A stretch of 64,000 bases of DNA from Acidovorax sp. YS12 (lineage in GTDB: Bacteria; Pseudomonadota; Gammaproteobacteria; Burkholderiales; Burkholderiaceae_C): NCBI GenBank assembly GCA_021496925.1, contig CP053915.1:1-64000 (forward strand). Reading direction: 5' to 3'. The notes beneath the pieces are model-generated. The model had not been told where the DNA came from. It searched no databases and saw only the letters and a program-made list of their open reading frames with translations. This document shows, one piece after another, positions 41,824 through 49,757 of this stretch. The position numbers were made by a program, and so were the translations under genes. Every line of letters starts with the position of its first letter. Position 1 is the first letter of the stretch.

Positions 41824-42886
41824 GACCACACCTTTCGTGATTCCCCGCATTGAGGACCTGCATGATGCCGCGCTGGCCGAGCGCCTGCAGCGCGCCATCG
41901 ACGACAAGACCAAACCCCTCGGCGCCCTGGGCCGCCTGGAGGCGCTGATGCTGCGCCTGGGGCTCATCCTGGGCACCGAGGCGCCCGCCCTGCAGGCGCC
42001 GCAGATGCTGGTGTGCGCGGGCGACCATGGCCTGGCCGCGCGCGGCGTGTCGGCCTATCCGAGCGACGTGACGTGGCAGATGGTGGAGAACTTCCTGGCT
42101 GGCGGCGCGGCCGTGAGCGTGCTGGCGCGCCAGCATGGCGTGCAGCTCTCGGTGGCCGACTGCGGCGTGGCGCGCGCCATTCCGGCGCGCGAGGCCGCGC
42201 CCGGCGCGCCGCGCCTGCTGCAGTGCCGCGTGGCGGCGGGCACGCGCGATGCCAGCCAGGGCCCGGCCATGGACGCCGCGCAGTGCGCGCAGGCCCTGGC
42301 CCAGGGCATGGCGATCGTGCGCGGCATGCCGGGCAATGCGCTGCTGCTGGGCGAGATGGGCATCGGCAACACCTCGGTGGCCTCGCTGCTGCTGGCGCGC
42401 CTGGGGGGCGTGCCGCTGGCGGAATGCGTGGGGGCCGGCACCGGGCTCGACGCCGCCGGCATCGCGCGCAAGCAGGCCGTGCTGCAGCAGGCGCTGGAGG
42501 CCAACGCGCAGGCGCGCGAGCCGCTGGACGCCCTGGCGGCCCTGGGCGGCTTCGAGGTGGCCACCCTGGCCGGGGCGGTGCTGCAGGCCGCTGCCGAGCG
42601 CCGCGTGATCGTGGTGGACGGCTTCATCACCTGCGCCGCCGTGCTGGTGGCCAGCCGCCTGCAGCCGCACGTGCTGCAGCGCTGCGTGTTCTCGCACCGC
42701 TCGGGCGAACGTGGGCATGGCGCCATGCTGGGGGTGCTGCGCGCCGAGCCGCTGCTGGACCTGGGGCTGCGCCTGGGCGAGGGCTCGGGCGCCGCGCTGG
42801 CCTGGCCGCTGCTGGAGTCGGCCTGCCGCGTGTTGTGCGAGATGGCGAGCTTCGCCAGCGCGGGCGTGTCGCAGCAATCCGCTTGA
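41822..42886 (+). CDS. cobT: nicotinate-nucleotide--dimethylbenzimidazole phosphoribosyltransferase
   Basis: A 354-aa CobT, which makes alpha-ribazole phosphate, the lower-ligand precursor of cobalamin. Signatures: TKPLGALGRLEALMLRLG, VCAGDHGLAARGVSAYPSDVTWQMVENFLAGGAAV, LLGEMGIGNTSVASLLL, GAGTGLDAAGIARKQ and FSHRSGERGHGAML with the catalytic glutamate region at the C-terminus. No strong ribosome site precedes the ATG, which overlaps the start codon of the divergent methyltransferase gene. Confidence 0.95.
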   Translation: MTTPFVIPRIEDLHDAALAERLQRAIDDKTKPLGALGRLEALMLRLGLILGTEAPALQAPQMLVCAGDHGLAARGVSAYPSDVTWQMVENFLAGGAAVSVLARQHGVQLSVADCGVARAIPAREAAPGAPRLLQCRVAAGTRDASQGPAMDAAQCAQALAQGMAIVRGMPGNALLLGEMGIGNTSVASLLLARLGGVPLAECVGAGTGLDAAGIARKQAVLQQALEANAQAREPLDALAALGGFEVATLAGAVLQAAAERRVIVVDGFITCAAVLVASRLQPHVLQRCVFSHRSGERGHGAMLGVLRAEPLLDLGLRLGEGSGAALAWPLLESACRVLCEMASFASAGVSQQSA

Positions 42887-43070
42887 AATGAAACACCCCC
42901 CTGAGCGGCTGCGCCGCTTCCCCCCGCTCTCGCATGGCTGCGCCATGCGGGCAGGGGAACGCCGCCAGCGCGGCGGGGCGGCCCTTGCTCGGCTGCCCTC
43001 GCTTGGGCCGCGCGGTTTCATCGGCTGCGGGTGGCGCGCAACGCCATGGATAACCGAAGTGGCGGTGACT
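42887..43070. repeat. hairpin-rich intergenic repeat
   Basis: A run of short inverted repeats (GAGCGGCTGCGCCGCTTC, GCATGGCTGCGCCATGC) in very GC-rich DNA between cobT and the diguanylate cyclase. I recognise the CCCCTGAGCGGCTGCGCC phrase as a frequent intergenic repeat in Comamonadaceae. It may fold strongly and act as a bidirectional transcription end. Confidence 0.5.
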
Positions 43071-43075
43071 GCCGC

Positions 43076-44212
43076 CTAGCCGATGCAGGTCTGGTTGCGT
43101 CCCTGCGCCTTGGCCTGGTAGAGCGCCTGGTCGGCGCGCGCCAGCATGGCGTCGAGCGTGTCGTCGGGGCCGCGCCATGGCGTCAGGCCGATGCTCAGCT
43201 GGCAGTCCAGCCGGTGCCCCACGGCCAGTGCCGCGTGGATGCGCTGGGCCACCAGGCGCGCCTCCTGCACGCCGGTTTCGGGCAGCAGCAGCATGAATTC
43301 CTCGCCGCCGTAGCGCCCGAGCCGGTCGGCGCGGCGCAGCACGGCCTGGGTGGTGCTGGCGAAGTGCGTCAGCACGGCGTCGCCATGCTGGTGGCCGTGG
43401 GTGTCGTTGAGGCGCTTGAAATGGTCCAGGTCGAGCATCATGAGGCAGGGTCCGCGCCCGGTGCGCTGGCTGCGCGCCAGCTCGTCCTCGCAGCGCTCCA
43501 GCAGCGCGCGGCGGTTGAAGACCTGGGTCAGCGGGTCGTGCGTGGCCAGGTGCTCCAGCTCGGTCACCAGGCGGTCGGTGGCCATGAGCACGGCGCCGAT
43601 CGACAGCATTAGCACCGTGAGCACGTAGGCGCCGATGTACAGCGTCTGCAGCAGCGTCTGCTCCATGAGGTGCGTGCCCGCCATGCCGGCCAGGGCGGTG
43701 GCCAGCCGCACGGCCAGCACCGCCAGGTGGGCCGCCAGCACGAGCTGCACCATGCGCACGGGCAGGCGCTTGCCCCCGTGGCGCAGCAGGAAGTGCAGGT
43801 TGGCGGCGTAGATAGCGCTCACCAGCGTGGTGAACAGCACCAGCCGCATCGGAAAGTTCGGCTCCACGTAGGTGAACCACGCGAACCCCAGGGTCGAGGC
43901 CGCCAGGTACAGCCCCCAGGCGGGCCAGCGCGTGGGGTGGCCGATGAAGCGCTGGCAGCCAAGGTGGAACAGCACCGCGCCCAGCATGAGCACCGTGTTC
44001 GCTCCCACCACCGCCAGCAGGTCGGGCAGGCCGCCCTCGCGCCCGCTGTAGAGCACCGAGGCCACCAGCCAGGCCGCGGGTGCGGCTGCCCAGTAGCCTA
44101 GGCCGCGGATGCCGGGCGGGTAGTGGCGCCGCATGAAGGCCAGCACGACGGCCATCAGCGTCGCCATCACGCCTGCCATGGCGATGAGTGAGCGGGGGTC
44201 CAGGGCAAGCAT
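43076..44212 (-). CDS. membrane-bound diguanylate cyclase
   Basis: A 378-aa protein that makes c-di-GMP. About seven hydrophobic segments fill residues 1-205. A GGDEF domain follows, with the active site RYGGEEFMLLL and a DLDHFKRLNDTHGHQHGDAVL metal/nucleotide region. An allosteric I-site RRAD lies exactly five residues before GGEEF, so product inhibition is expected. The membrane part looks like a sensor domain of unknown ligand. The gene converges with cobT and lies just downstream of nth, separated by 12 nt. Confidence 0.92.
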   Translation of the reverse strand: MLALDPRSLIAMAGVMATLMAVVLAFMRRHYPPGIRGLGYWAAAPAAWLVASVLYSGREGGLPDLLAVVGANTVLMLGAVLFHLGCQRFIGHPTRWPAWGLYLAASTLGFAWFTYVEPNFPMRLVLFTTLVSAIYAANLHFLLRHGGKRLPVRMVQLVLAAHLAVLAVRLATALAGMAGTHLMEQTLLQTLYIGAYVLTVLMLSIGAVLMATDRLVTELEHLATHDPLTQVFNRRALLERCEDELARSQRTGRGPCLMMLDLDHFKRLNDTHGHQHGDAVLTHFASTTQAVLRRADRLGRYGGEEFMLLLPETGVQEARLVAQRIHAALAVGHRLDCQLSIGLTPWRGPDDTLDAMLARADQALYQAKAQGRNQTCIG

Positions 44213-44223
44213 CGGGGGCGGGA

Positions 44224-44862
44224 TCAGGGCGCGGGTGTTTTTGGGGTGTATTTACAATAAGTTACCACATTGCATTCCCAGCAGCGTGGCTTGCGGGCTT
44301 GGCAGACGTAGCGCCCCAGCAGGATCAGCCAGTGGTGCGCGTCCACCCGGTAGGCCTCGGGCACCCGCTGCAGCAGCTTCTTTTCCACCTCCAGCGGCGT
44401 CTTGCCCGGGGCCAGCCCGGTGCGGTTGCCAACGCGGAAGATGTGCGTGTCCACCGCCATGGTGGGCTGGCCGAACGCCACGTTGAGCACCACGTTGGCG
44501 GTCTTGCGGCCCACGCCGGGCAGGGCCTCCAGGGCCTCGCGGGTGCGCGGCACCTGGCCGCCGTACTGGTCCACCAGGATGCGGCAAGTCTGCAGCAGGT
44601 TGCGGGCCTTGGTGCGGTACAGGCCTATGGTTTTGATGTACTCCTCTAGGCGCTCCAGGCCCAGGTCCAGCAGCGCCTGGGGCGTATTGGCCACGGGGAA
44701 CAGCCGGCGCGTGGCCTTGTTCACGCCCACGTCGGTGGCCTGGGCCGACAGCAGCACGGCCGCCAGCAGCTCGAAGACGCTGGTGTATTCGAGTTCGGTG
44801 ACGGGGTGGGGGTTCGCCGCCTGCAGGGCGGCGAAGAACGGCTCGATGTGGTCGCGTTTCAT
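44224..44862 (-). CDS. nth: endonuclease III
   Basis: A 212-aa DNA glycosylase/AP lyase that removes oxidised pyrimidines. The helix-hairpin-helix LPGVGRKTANVVL contains the catalytic lysine, VDTHIFRVGNR holds the catalytic aspartate, and the C-terminal cysteines (CQARKPRCWECNVVTYC, spacing 6-2-5) form the 4Fe-4S site. I chose ATG 44862 (MKRDHIEPFF) because the longer frame to 44895 adds residues not found in the family. Confidence 0.95.
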   Translation of the reverse strand: MKRDHIEPFFAALQAANPHPVTELEYTSVFELLAAVLLSAQATDVGVNKATRRLFPVANTPQALLDLGLERLEEYIKTIGLYRTKARNLLQTCRILVDQYGGQVPRTREALEALPGVGRKTANVVLNVAFGQPTMAVDTHIFRVGNRTGLAPGKTPLEVEKKLLQRVPEAYRVDAHHWLILLGRYVCQARKPRCWECNVVTYCKYTPKTPAP

Positions 44863-44926
44863 GGGGCTCTCGTTGGGATTGCCGATTGTGGCCAAGTTCG
44901 CGCCCCACGGGCTGGCGGGCTCCTAA

Positions 44927-45088
44927 GGAGCCTCTGCACGCATCGGCGCGCCGTGTGCATCTGCGGACTCGGGCGGTCTGCGTCGTTGCAAATGCCCGCA
45001 ATAGCTGCGGCTATTGCTGCGCTTCGCGCCTAGCAGCCCATCCCGATCCGCAGCGCACACTTGCCGCGCCGATGCGTGCAGAGGCTCC
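44927..45088. repeat. MITE-like 162-bp inverted-repeat element
   Basis: Perfect 24-bp inverted ends lie at 44927-44950 and 45065-45088, starting GGAGCCTCTGCACG. The next 20 bp inward also pair imperfectly, and the centre holds GCAATAGCTGCGGCTATTGC, so the whole unit can fold into one long hairpin. It encodes no protein. Its right end abuts the stop codon of the GyrI-like gene. The role is unknown: a non-autonomous transposon relic or a transcript-ending/stabilising element. Confidence 0.8.
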
Positions 45089-45565
45089 CTAACGCGGCAG
45101 CACCGGAACGGCCAGCAGGCAGGGGAAGGCGCCGGTGGCGGGGTCCACGGCAAAGTCCTGTTCGTAGATTTCCAGGCCGGGCTTGTCCGCGCGGCGCCAC
45201 GGGCTGGCGGGCAGCAGCTCGGCGTGCAGGCGGTGCCAGGCTGCCGGGAAGTCCTCGGGCCGGCCGACGAACCGCGCGCAGGCATAGCGGCCGCCCGCGA
45301 AGTGCTGGATGCCGGCGTCCGCGCCCGGCTGGAAGTCCGGCGGCACTTCGACGCATGCGTCGTAGCGGCATTGGCTGGCCGGGGTCAGCGCCGGGTCGTC
45401 TTGCCCGATGCCGTAGAACCGGGGGCGAGGGCGCATCAGCCCCCGGGCGTCGCACCAGGCGGCGAAACGCTGCCACAGGTCGGGAATGGCGGGATCCCCG
45501 TAGGGGCCGGTGTGGCGCATATAGGCCCAGCGCATCGGGGGCAGGGTCGTCAATTCAATGTGCAT
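45089..45565 (-). CDS. GyrI-like/AraC effector-binding domain protein
   Basis: A 158-aa protein matching the stand-alone GyrI-like small-molecule-binding domain. It has MHIELTTLPPMRWAYMRHTGPYGDPAIPDLWQRFAAWCDARGL at the start, then FYGIGQDDPALTPASQCRYDACVEVPP and GIQHFAGGRYACARFVG. There is no DNA-binding part. Such proteins bind hydrophobic ligands or gyrase. The start at ATG 45565 gives the standard N-terminus. It is divergent from the aminotransferase gene. Confidence 0.82.
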   Translation of the reverse strand: MHIELTTLPPMRWAYMRHTGPYGDPAIPDLWQRFAAWCDARGLMRPRPRFYGIGQDDPALTPASQCRYDACVEVPPDFQPGADAGIQHFAGGRYACARFVGRPEDFPAAWHRLHAELLPASPWRRADKPGLEIYEQDFAVDPATGAFPCLLAVPVLPR

Positions 45566-45742
45566 CGGGTCTCCATGGGTTGCCGTGGCCGCACCTCGTG
45601 GCCGCAGGTGGGGATTCTGGCGGAAGACAAGCGCGCGGGTCCCGATGCCGCTTGCCGGTGCGCGCTGTGGGGGCGTGCGCGGGCGTTGCCCGAAAGCCCC
45701 GGTGGATTTGGCGACAATCCCTGGCGAAAGGTGAGCCTCAAC

Positions 45743-46945
45743 ATGCCATTGCAATTTGCCGACCGTCTGAACAACGTAGAAACCTCCGCCATCCGCGAAC
45801 TCTTCAAGCTGCTGGGCAAGCCCGGCATCATCAGCTTCGCCGGGGGCTTTCCCGACAGCGCCATGTTCGACGTGGAGGGCATCCGCGAGGCCAGCGAGCG
45901 CGTGCTGCGCGAGGAGCCCGGCGCGGCCCTGCAGTACGGCGCCACCGAAGGCTACCAGCCCCTGCGCGAGCAGCTGAGCGCGTTCATGGCGGCCAAGGGC
46001 GCGCCGGACGTGGCGCCCGAGGGGCTGATCGTCACCACCGGCAGCCAGCAGGCGCTGGACCTGCTGGGCAAGACCCTGGTCTCGCCCGGCGACAAAGTGA
46101 TCGTCGAGGGGCCGACGTTCCTCGCCACCATCCAGTGCTTCCGGCTGTACGGCGCCCAGCTCATCAGCGCGCCCATCGACGGGCAGGGCGTGCAGACCGA
46201 CCGGCTGGAGCAACTGATCGCCGAGCACCGCCCCAAGTTCGTCTACCTGATCCCCACCTTCGGCAACCCCAGCGGCGCCACGCTCAGCCTGGAGCGGCGC
46301 CGCAAGGTGCTGGAGCTGGCCGTCAAGTACCAGACCGTGGTCGTCGAGGACGACCCGTATGGCGACCTGTACTTCGGCGCGGCGCCGCCGCCCAGCCTGC
46401 TGGCGCTGTCGCGCGAGGTGCCGGGCAGCCGCGAGCTGCTGGTGCACTGCGGCTCGCTGAGCAAGGTGCTCTCGCCCGGGCTGCGCGTGGGCTGGATGAT
46501 CGCCCCGGCCGCGCTGCTGGCCAAGGCCACGATGTGCAAGCAGTTCAGCGATGCGCATACCAGCACCTTCGCCCAGGCCACGGCGGCGCGCTACCTCCAG
46601 GCCGGGCGCATGCCGGCTACGCTGGCGCGCGTGCGCCAGGTCTACGCCGGGCGCGCCCAGGCCATGGGCGATGCGCTGCGCCAGGACCTGGGCGATGCCA
46701 TCGGCTTCGTGCAGCCGCAGGGCGGCCTGTTCGTGTGGGCGCGCCTGAGCGGCGCTGGCGGCAAGGTGGCCGATGGCAACGTGCTGGCGCAGCGCGCCAT
46801 CGACAAGGGCGTGGCGTTCGTGCCGGGCACGCCGTTCTTCTGCGCCGAGCCGGACCACGCCACGCTGCGCCTGTCGTTCGCCACGGCCGACGTGGACAAG
46901 ATCCGCGAGGGCGTGGCGCGCCTGGCCCAGGCGGTGCAGGCCTGA
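45743..46945 (+). CDS. PLP-dependent aminotransferase (LysN/2-aminoadipate type)
   Basis: A 400-aa class I/II aminotransferase. The N-terminal KPGIISFAGGFPDSAMFDVEGIREA and the PLP lysine in HCGSLSKVLSPGLRVGWMIAP match the MocR-type aminotransferase domain without an HTH, the group that includes 2-aminoadipate and other broad-range transaminases. The substrate cannot be fixed. The stop overlaps the SlyX start (TGATG), so the two are coupled. Confidence 0.9.
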   Translation: MPLQFADRLNNVETSAIRELFKLLGKPGIISFAGGFPDSAMFDVEGIREASERVLREEPGAALQYGATEGYQPLREQLSAFMAAKGAPDVAPEGLIVTTGSQQALDLLGKTLVSPGDKVIVEGPTFLATIQCFRLYGAQLISAPIDGQGVQTDRLEQLIAEHRPKFVYLIPTFGNPSGATLSLERRRKVLELAVKYQTVVVEDDPYGDLYFGAAPPPSLLALSREVPGSRELLVHCGSLSKVLSPGLRVGWMIAPAALLAKATMCKQFSDAHTSTFAQATAARYLQAGRMPATLARVRQVYAGRAQAMGDALRQDLGDAIGFVQPQGGLFVWARLSGAGGKVADGNVLAQRAIDKGVAFVPGTPFFCAEPDHATLRLSFATADVDKIREGVARLAQAVQA

Positions 46946-47145
46946 TGCCGGATACGCCGCAGCGGCTGGAGGCGCTGGAGGTGAAGGCCGCCTTCACCGA
47001 AGACCTGCTGGACCAGCTCAACCTCACCATCTACCGCCAGCAACTGCAGATCGAGCAGCTGCAGCGTGAACTGCAGGCGCTGCGCCAGCAGCAGCCCGAG
47101 GGCGCGGCGCGCAGCCTGCGTGACGAATTACCCCCTCACTATTGA
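46945..47145 (+). CDS. slyX: SlyX homologue
   Basis: A 66-aa acidic coiled-coil protein: RLEALEVKAAFTEDLLDQLNLTIYRQQLQIEQLQRELQALRQQ, then a short basic-acidic tail ending DELPPHY, the conserved SlyX end. Its function is unknown in all species. It is translationally coupled to the aminotransferase gene upstream. Confidence 0.9.
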   Translation: MPDTPQRLEALEVKAAFTEDLLDQLNLTIYRQQLQIEQLQRELQALRQQQPEGAARSLRDELPPHY

Positions 47146-47158
47146 GAAAAACATCTGC

Positions 47159-47620
47159 ATGCCCGTACCTCTCGATTCGACGGCCATCACGCATGGCATC
47201 CAGCTCGCGGTGGCGCCCGTTTTCCTGCTCACGGCGGTGGCCGGCATGATCGGCGCGGTGGCCGGGCGGCTGGCGCGCATCATCGACCGCGCGCGCGTCG
47301 TGGAGGACAAGGCGCGCGCCAGCGACGATGCCGAGCTGATCCAGCGCACCTACGCCGAGCTGGCCACGCTGCGCACGCGCGGGCGCATGGCCAACGTGTG
47401 CATCGGCCTGCTCACGCTGTGCGCCTTCCTCATCGGGCTCACCATCATCCTGCTGTTCCTGGGCGAAATCATGGGCCTGCAGGCCGCGCGCATGGCCGTG
47501 GCGGGCTTTCTGGCGGGCGTGCTGTCCTTCCTGCTGGCGCTGGTGTTCTTCCTCACCGAGACCGTGATGGCCACCCGGCTGCTGGACTTCCACCTGCTGC
47601 AGCAACCGCCGCGTCTCTGA
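47159..47620 (+). CDS. DUF2721 membrane protein
   Basis: A 153-aa protein with three hydrophobic segments (about 16-35, 83-107 and 113-137) and the DUF2721 feature RLARIIDRARVVEDKARASDD after the first. It begins at ATG 47159, 13 nt after slyX. The function is unknown; it is probably an inner-membrane protein. Confidence 0.87.
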   Translation: MPVPLDSTAITHGIQLAVAPVFLLTAVAGMIGAVAGRLARIIDRARVVEDKARASDDAELIQRTYAELATLRTRGRMANVCIGLLTLCAFLIGLTIILLFLGEIMGLQAARMAVAGFLAGVLSFLLALVFFLTETVMATRLLDFHLLQQPPRL

Positions 47621-47628
47621 GATACGCC

Positions 47629-47859
47629 ATGGATCCCGAACTGCTGCGGCGCCTCGTCACCACCGAAATGCCGTATGGCAAGTACAAGGGGCGCGTGCTG
47701 GCCGACCTGCCCGGCAACTACCTGGCCTGGTTCGCGCGCGAGGGCTTTCCGCGCGGCGAATTGGGGCGGCTGCTGGCGCTGATGCACGAGATCGACCACA
47801 ACGGGCTCGGGCATTTGCTCCAGCCTTTGCGCGCCGCGGCGCGCAAGGCGCAAGGCTGA
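47629..47859 (+). CDS. DUF3820 family protein
   Basis: A 76-aa protein with the family core MPYGKYKGRVLADLPGNYLAWFAREGFPRGELGRLLALMHEIDHNGLGHLLQPL. The PYGKYKG motif is the hallmark, and relatives are sometimes linked to exonuclease-like or DNA-repair proteins, but no function is established. It starts 8 nt after the DUF2721 gene. Confidence 0.87.
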   Translation: MDPELLRRLVTTEMPYGKYKGRVLADLPGNYLAWFAREGFPRGELGRLLALMHEIDHNGLGHLLQPLRAAARKAQG

Positions 47860-47871
47860 AGGGCGCTGGCG

Positions 47872-47935
47872 CTCCTCTTTTTCTAGCTGGTGGCGCTTTC
47901 TGGGTAAGGGTTCGAGGCGGTTTTTGCTTGAAAAA
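47872..47935 (+). repeat. dispersed intergenic repeat, copy d
   Basis: CTAGCTGGTGGCGCTTT, spacer, then TTCGAGGCGGTTTTTGCTTGAA. It lies between convergent DUF3820 and globin genes. Confidence 0.65.
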
Positions 47936-47943
47936 AGCAGCGC

Positions 47944-48366
47944 TCAGCGGGCGTGGCCGTGCGCCTGCACGAATGCCGGAGGCTGCCCCAGGCACACGCG
48001 GAACAGGGTGCGCGCCACGCCGTGTGCCGCCTGCTGCAACTGCCGCGCGGCTTCGGGGGTGAAGCGCGCGTCGGTGTGCCGGGCCCACAGCCGCACCCAG
48101 GCGGCGAAGTGCGCCGGCGTGATGCCCTCCAGCGCCAGGTGCCGGGCTGCCACGCTGCCCCGGTAGCGCTTGCTGCCCAGGGCCACGGTGCTCCAGAAAT
48201 CGACCATGCGCGCCAGGTGCGCATCCCAGTGCGTGCCGATGGCCTGGGCGAAGACTGGGCCCAGCAGCGGGTCGGCGCGCACGTCGGCGTAGAAGCCGTG
48301 CACCAGGGCGGTGATGCTGTCGAGGTCCAGCGGGAGCGGGGCGTGGTCGGGTGCCATGGCCGCCAT
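47944..48366 (-). CDS. group III truncated haemoglobin
   Basis: A 140-aa (137 aa if M4 is used) truncated globin of group III. ITALVHGFYADVRADPLLGPVFAQAIG, MVDFWSTVALGSKRYRGS and HFAAWVRLWARHTDARF match the family. The heme-proximal histidine is in HFAAWV. It probably binds O2 or NO. It sits 25 nt downstream of the RIC repair gene, which is itself divergent from an NsrR-like regulator, so a role in NO detoxification is likely. Confidence 0.87.
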   Translation of the reverse strand: MAAMAPDHAPLPLDLDSITALVHGFYADVRADPLLGPVFAQAIGTHWDAHLARMVDFWSTVALGSKRYRGSVAARHLALEGITPAHFAAWVRLWARHTDARFTPEAARQLQQAAHGVARTLFRVCLGQPPAFVQAHGHAR

Positions 48367-48391
48367 TGTCGCCCGGGCGGCTCCCGTGCCC

Positions 48392-49108
48392 TCAGCTGCA
48401 GCCGCAGTTGCCGCCGCCGCAGCCTTGCGTGGCGGCCCGCTCGAACTGCGGGAACAGCACGTTGTTTTCCAGGTGGATGTGGTTGATCAGGTCGTCGCGC
48501 AACTGCGCCAGGCCCGCATACAGCGCGCGCCAGGTGTTGCATGCGCCCAGCGGCGGGGTGATGTCGTGGGTCAGGCGGGCGATGTGCTCCAGCGCCTCGC
48601 CGTGGTCGTTGTGCTCGTGGCGCATCATGGCGATGGGCTGGGTGACGAAGCTGTTGCCGCCCGCGCGCAGCATGGGGAACAGCACCGCCTCTTCCTTGTG
48701 CATGTGGCCGAGCAGTTCCTGCTCCATGGCCTCCAGCGCGTCGCCCAGGCCGGCGGGCACCTCGGAGTGGTCGCGGTGCACGGCCTCCACGCGGCGCGCC
48801 ATGCGGATCAGCTCGGGCAACTGGGCGCGGTGCACCTCGTGGTAGCGCGCCAGGATGTGGTCGATCAGCTCGGACGGCGTGCCCGCGTCGGGCAGCTCGG
48901 TGGGGCGCTGCAGGGTGGACAGCTCATCCACCACGGCCTGCAGGTCCAGCCCCTTGGCGGCGCAGGACTGGCGCAGGCTCACCTGGCCGCCGCAGCAGAA
49001 GTCCAGCTTGAGGCGGCGGAAGACGGCGGTGGAGCCGGGCAACTGCACGGCAATCTGGCCTATGGCTTGCTCGGCGTCTATCGGGGTCTGGGGCAGACGG
49101 GCATTCAT
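48392..49108 (-). CDS. ytfE: iron-sulfur cluster repair di-iron protein (RIC/YtfE/ScdA)
   Basis: A 238-aa protein. The N-terminal ScdA-type domain (STAVFRRLKLDFCCGGQVSLRQSC) precedes a hemerythrin-like domain with conserved histidines (HEVHRAQLPELI, MHKEEAVLFPML, MRHEHNDHGEALEHI, HIHLENNVLFPQFE). It repairs iron-sulfur clusters damaged by NO or oxidants. It ends in a Cys-rich CGGGNCGCS tail. The ATG at 49108 is the family start; 49141 is a longer alternative. A perfect palindrome lies between it and the divergent NsrR-like gene. Confidence 0.93.
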   Translation of the reverse strand: MNARLPQTPIDAEQAIGQIAVQLPGSTAVFRRLKLDFCCGGQVSLRQSCAAKGLDLQAVVDELSTLQRPTELPDAGTPSELIDHILARYHEVHRAQLPELIRMARRVEAVHRDHSEVPAGLGDALEAMEQELLGHMHKEEAVLFPMLRAGGNSFVTQPIAMMRHEHNDHGEALEHIARLTHDITPPLGACNTWRALYAGLAQLRDDLINHIHLENNVLFPQFERAATQGCGGGNCGCS

Positions 49109-49144
49109 GGTGGGGCGTCCTTTTAAAGATTCATTCGACATGAT

Positions 49145-49164
49145 TATTTTATCGAAATAAAATA
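49145..49164. promoter_or_regulatory. 8-4-8 palindrome in the NsrR/RIC divergent region
   Basis: TATTTTAT (49145-49152), four bases, then ATAAAATA (49157-49164), an exact palindrome in otherwise GC-rich DNA. It is midway between divergent RIC and Rrf2-family genes and is the obvious operator for the nitrosative-stress regulator. Confidence 0.65.
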
Positions 49165-49206
49165 CAGAAGACATGCCTGTTTTCTTGACTTAGGACAATT
49201 TCGCCC

Positions 49207-49686
49207 ATGCGCCTGACCCAGTGGACCGATTACGCATTGCGCGTGCTCATGTACTGCGCCGCCTGCCAGGCGCGCGAGCAGCCGGTGACCATCAGCGAGG
49301 TGGCGGCGGCGCACAACATTTCGCGCAGCCACCTGACCAAGATCGTGCAGGAGCTGGCGGCGCAGGGGCTGCTGGAGACCACGCGCGGGCGCGGCGGCGG
49401 CATGCGGCTGATGAAGCCGGCGGGCAGCATCAGCATCGGCGCCGTGGTGCGCCTGATGGAGACCGATTTCGACATGGTCGAGTGCTTCAACCCGGCCCTC
49501 AACGCCTGCCGCATGAGCGCGCACTGTGTGCTCAAGGGCGTGCTGGGCCGCGCCACCGAGTCCTACCTCTCGGTGCTCGACGGCGTGACCCTGGCCGACC
49601 TGGTGCCGCAGGCGCAGGTGCCGGCCAGCCTGCCGGCGCAGGCGCTGCGCCTGGTGCCGGGCCTGCCCATGGCGGCCGCGCACTGA
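49207..49686 (+). CDS. nsrR: NsrR-like Rrf2-family regulator
   Basis: A 159-aa regulator with an N-terminal winged HTH (MRLTQWTDYALRVLMYCAA, VTISEVAAAHNISRSHLTKIVQELAAQGLLETTRGRGGGMRLMKP). Three cysteines lie in VECFNPALNACRMSAHCVLK, the Fe-S ligands used to sense NO. Spacing between the first two (7) is a little larger than in E. coli NsrR (5). It is divergent from RIC and next to a truncated globin, so it should repress that set until NO is present. Confidence 0.9.
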   Translation: MRLTQWTDYALRVLMYCAACQAREQPVTISEVAAAHNISRSHLTKIVQELAAQGLLETTRGRGGGMRLMKPAGSISIGAVVRLMETDFDMVECFNPALNACRMSAHCVLKGVLGRATESYLSVLDGVTLADLVPQAQVPASLPAQALRLVPGLPMAAAH

Positions 49687-49757
49687 TCCTGCGCTTTTTT
49701 AAGGAAAAAAGGCCTCCATCCCTTGCAGGGAAAGCGCTGGCAGCTATTTATTCAGGA
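49687..49757 (-). repeat. dispersed intergenic repeat, copy e
   Basis: On the minus strand it reads AATAGCTGCCAGCGCTTT, spacer, then GGATGGAGGCCTTTTTTCC. It lies between the convergent NsrR-like and LysR-type genes and contributes the last codon and stop of the latter. Confidence 0.7.

Noticed and set aside
39434..43021. The extension of the serine-hydrolase frame far upstream (minus strand, total 1591 aa)
   Set aside because: The real protein begins at ATG 39433 with a ribosome site; the rest is antisense of cobQ and cobT.
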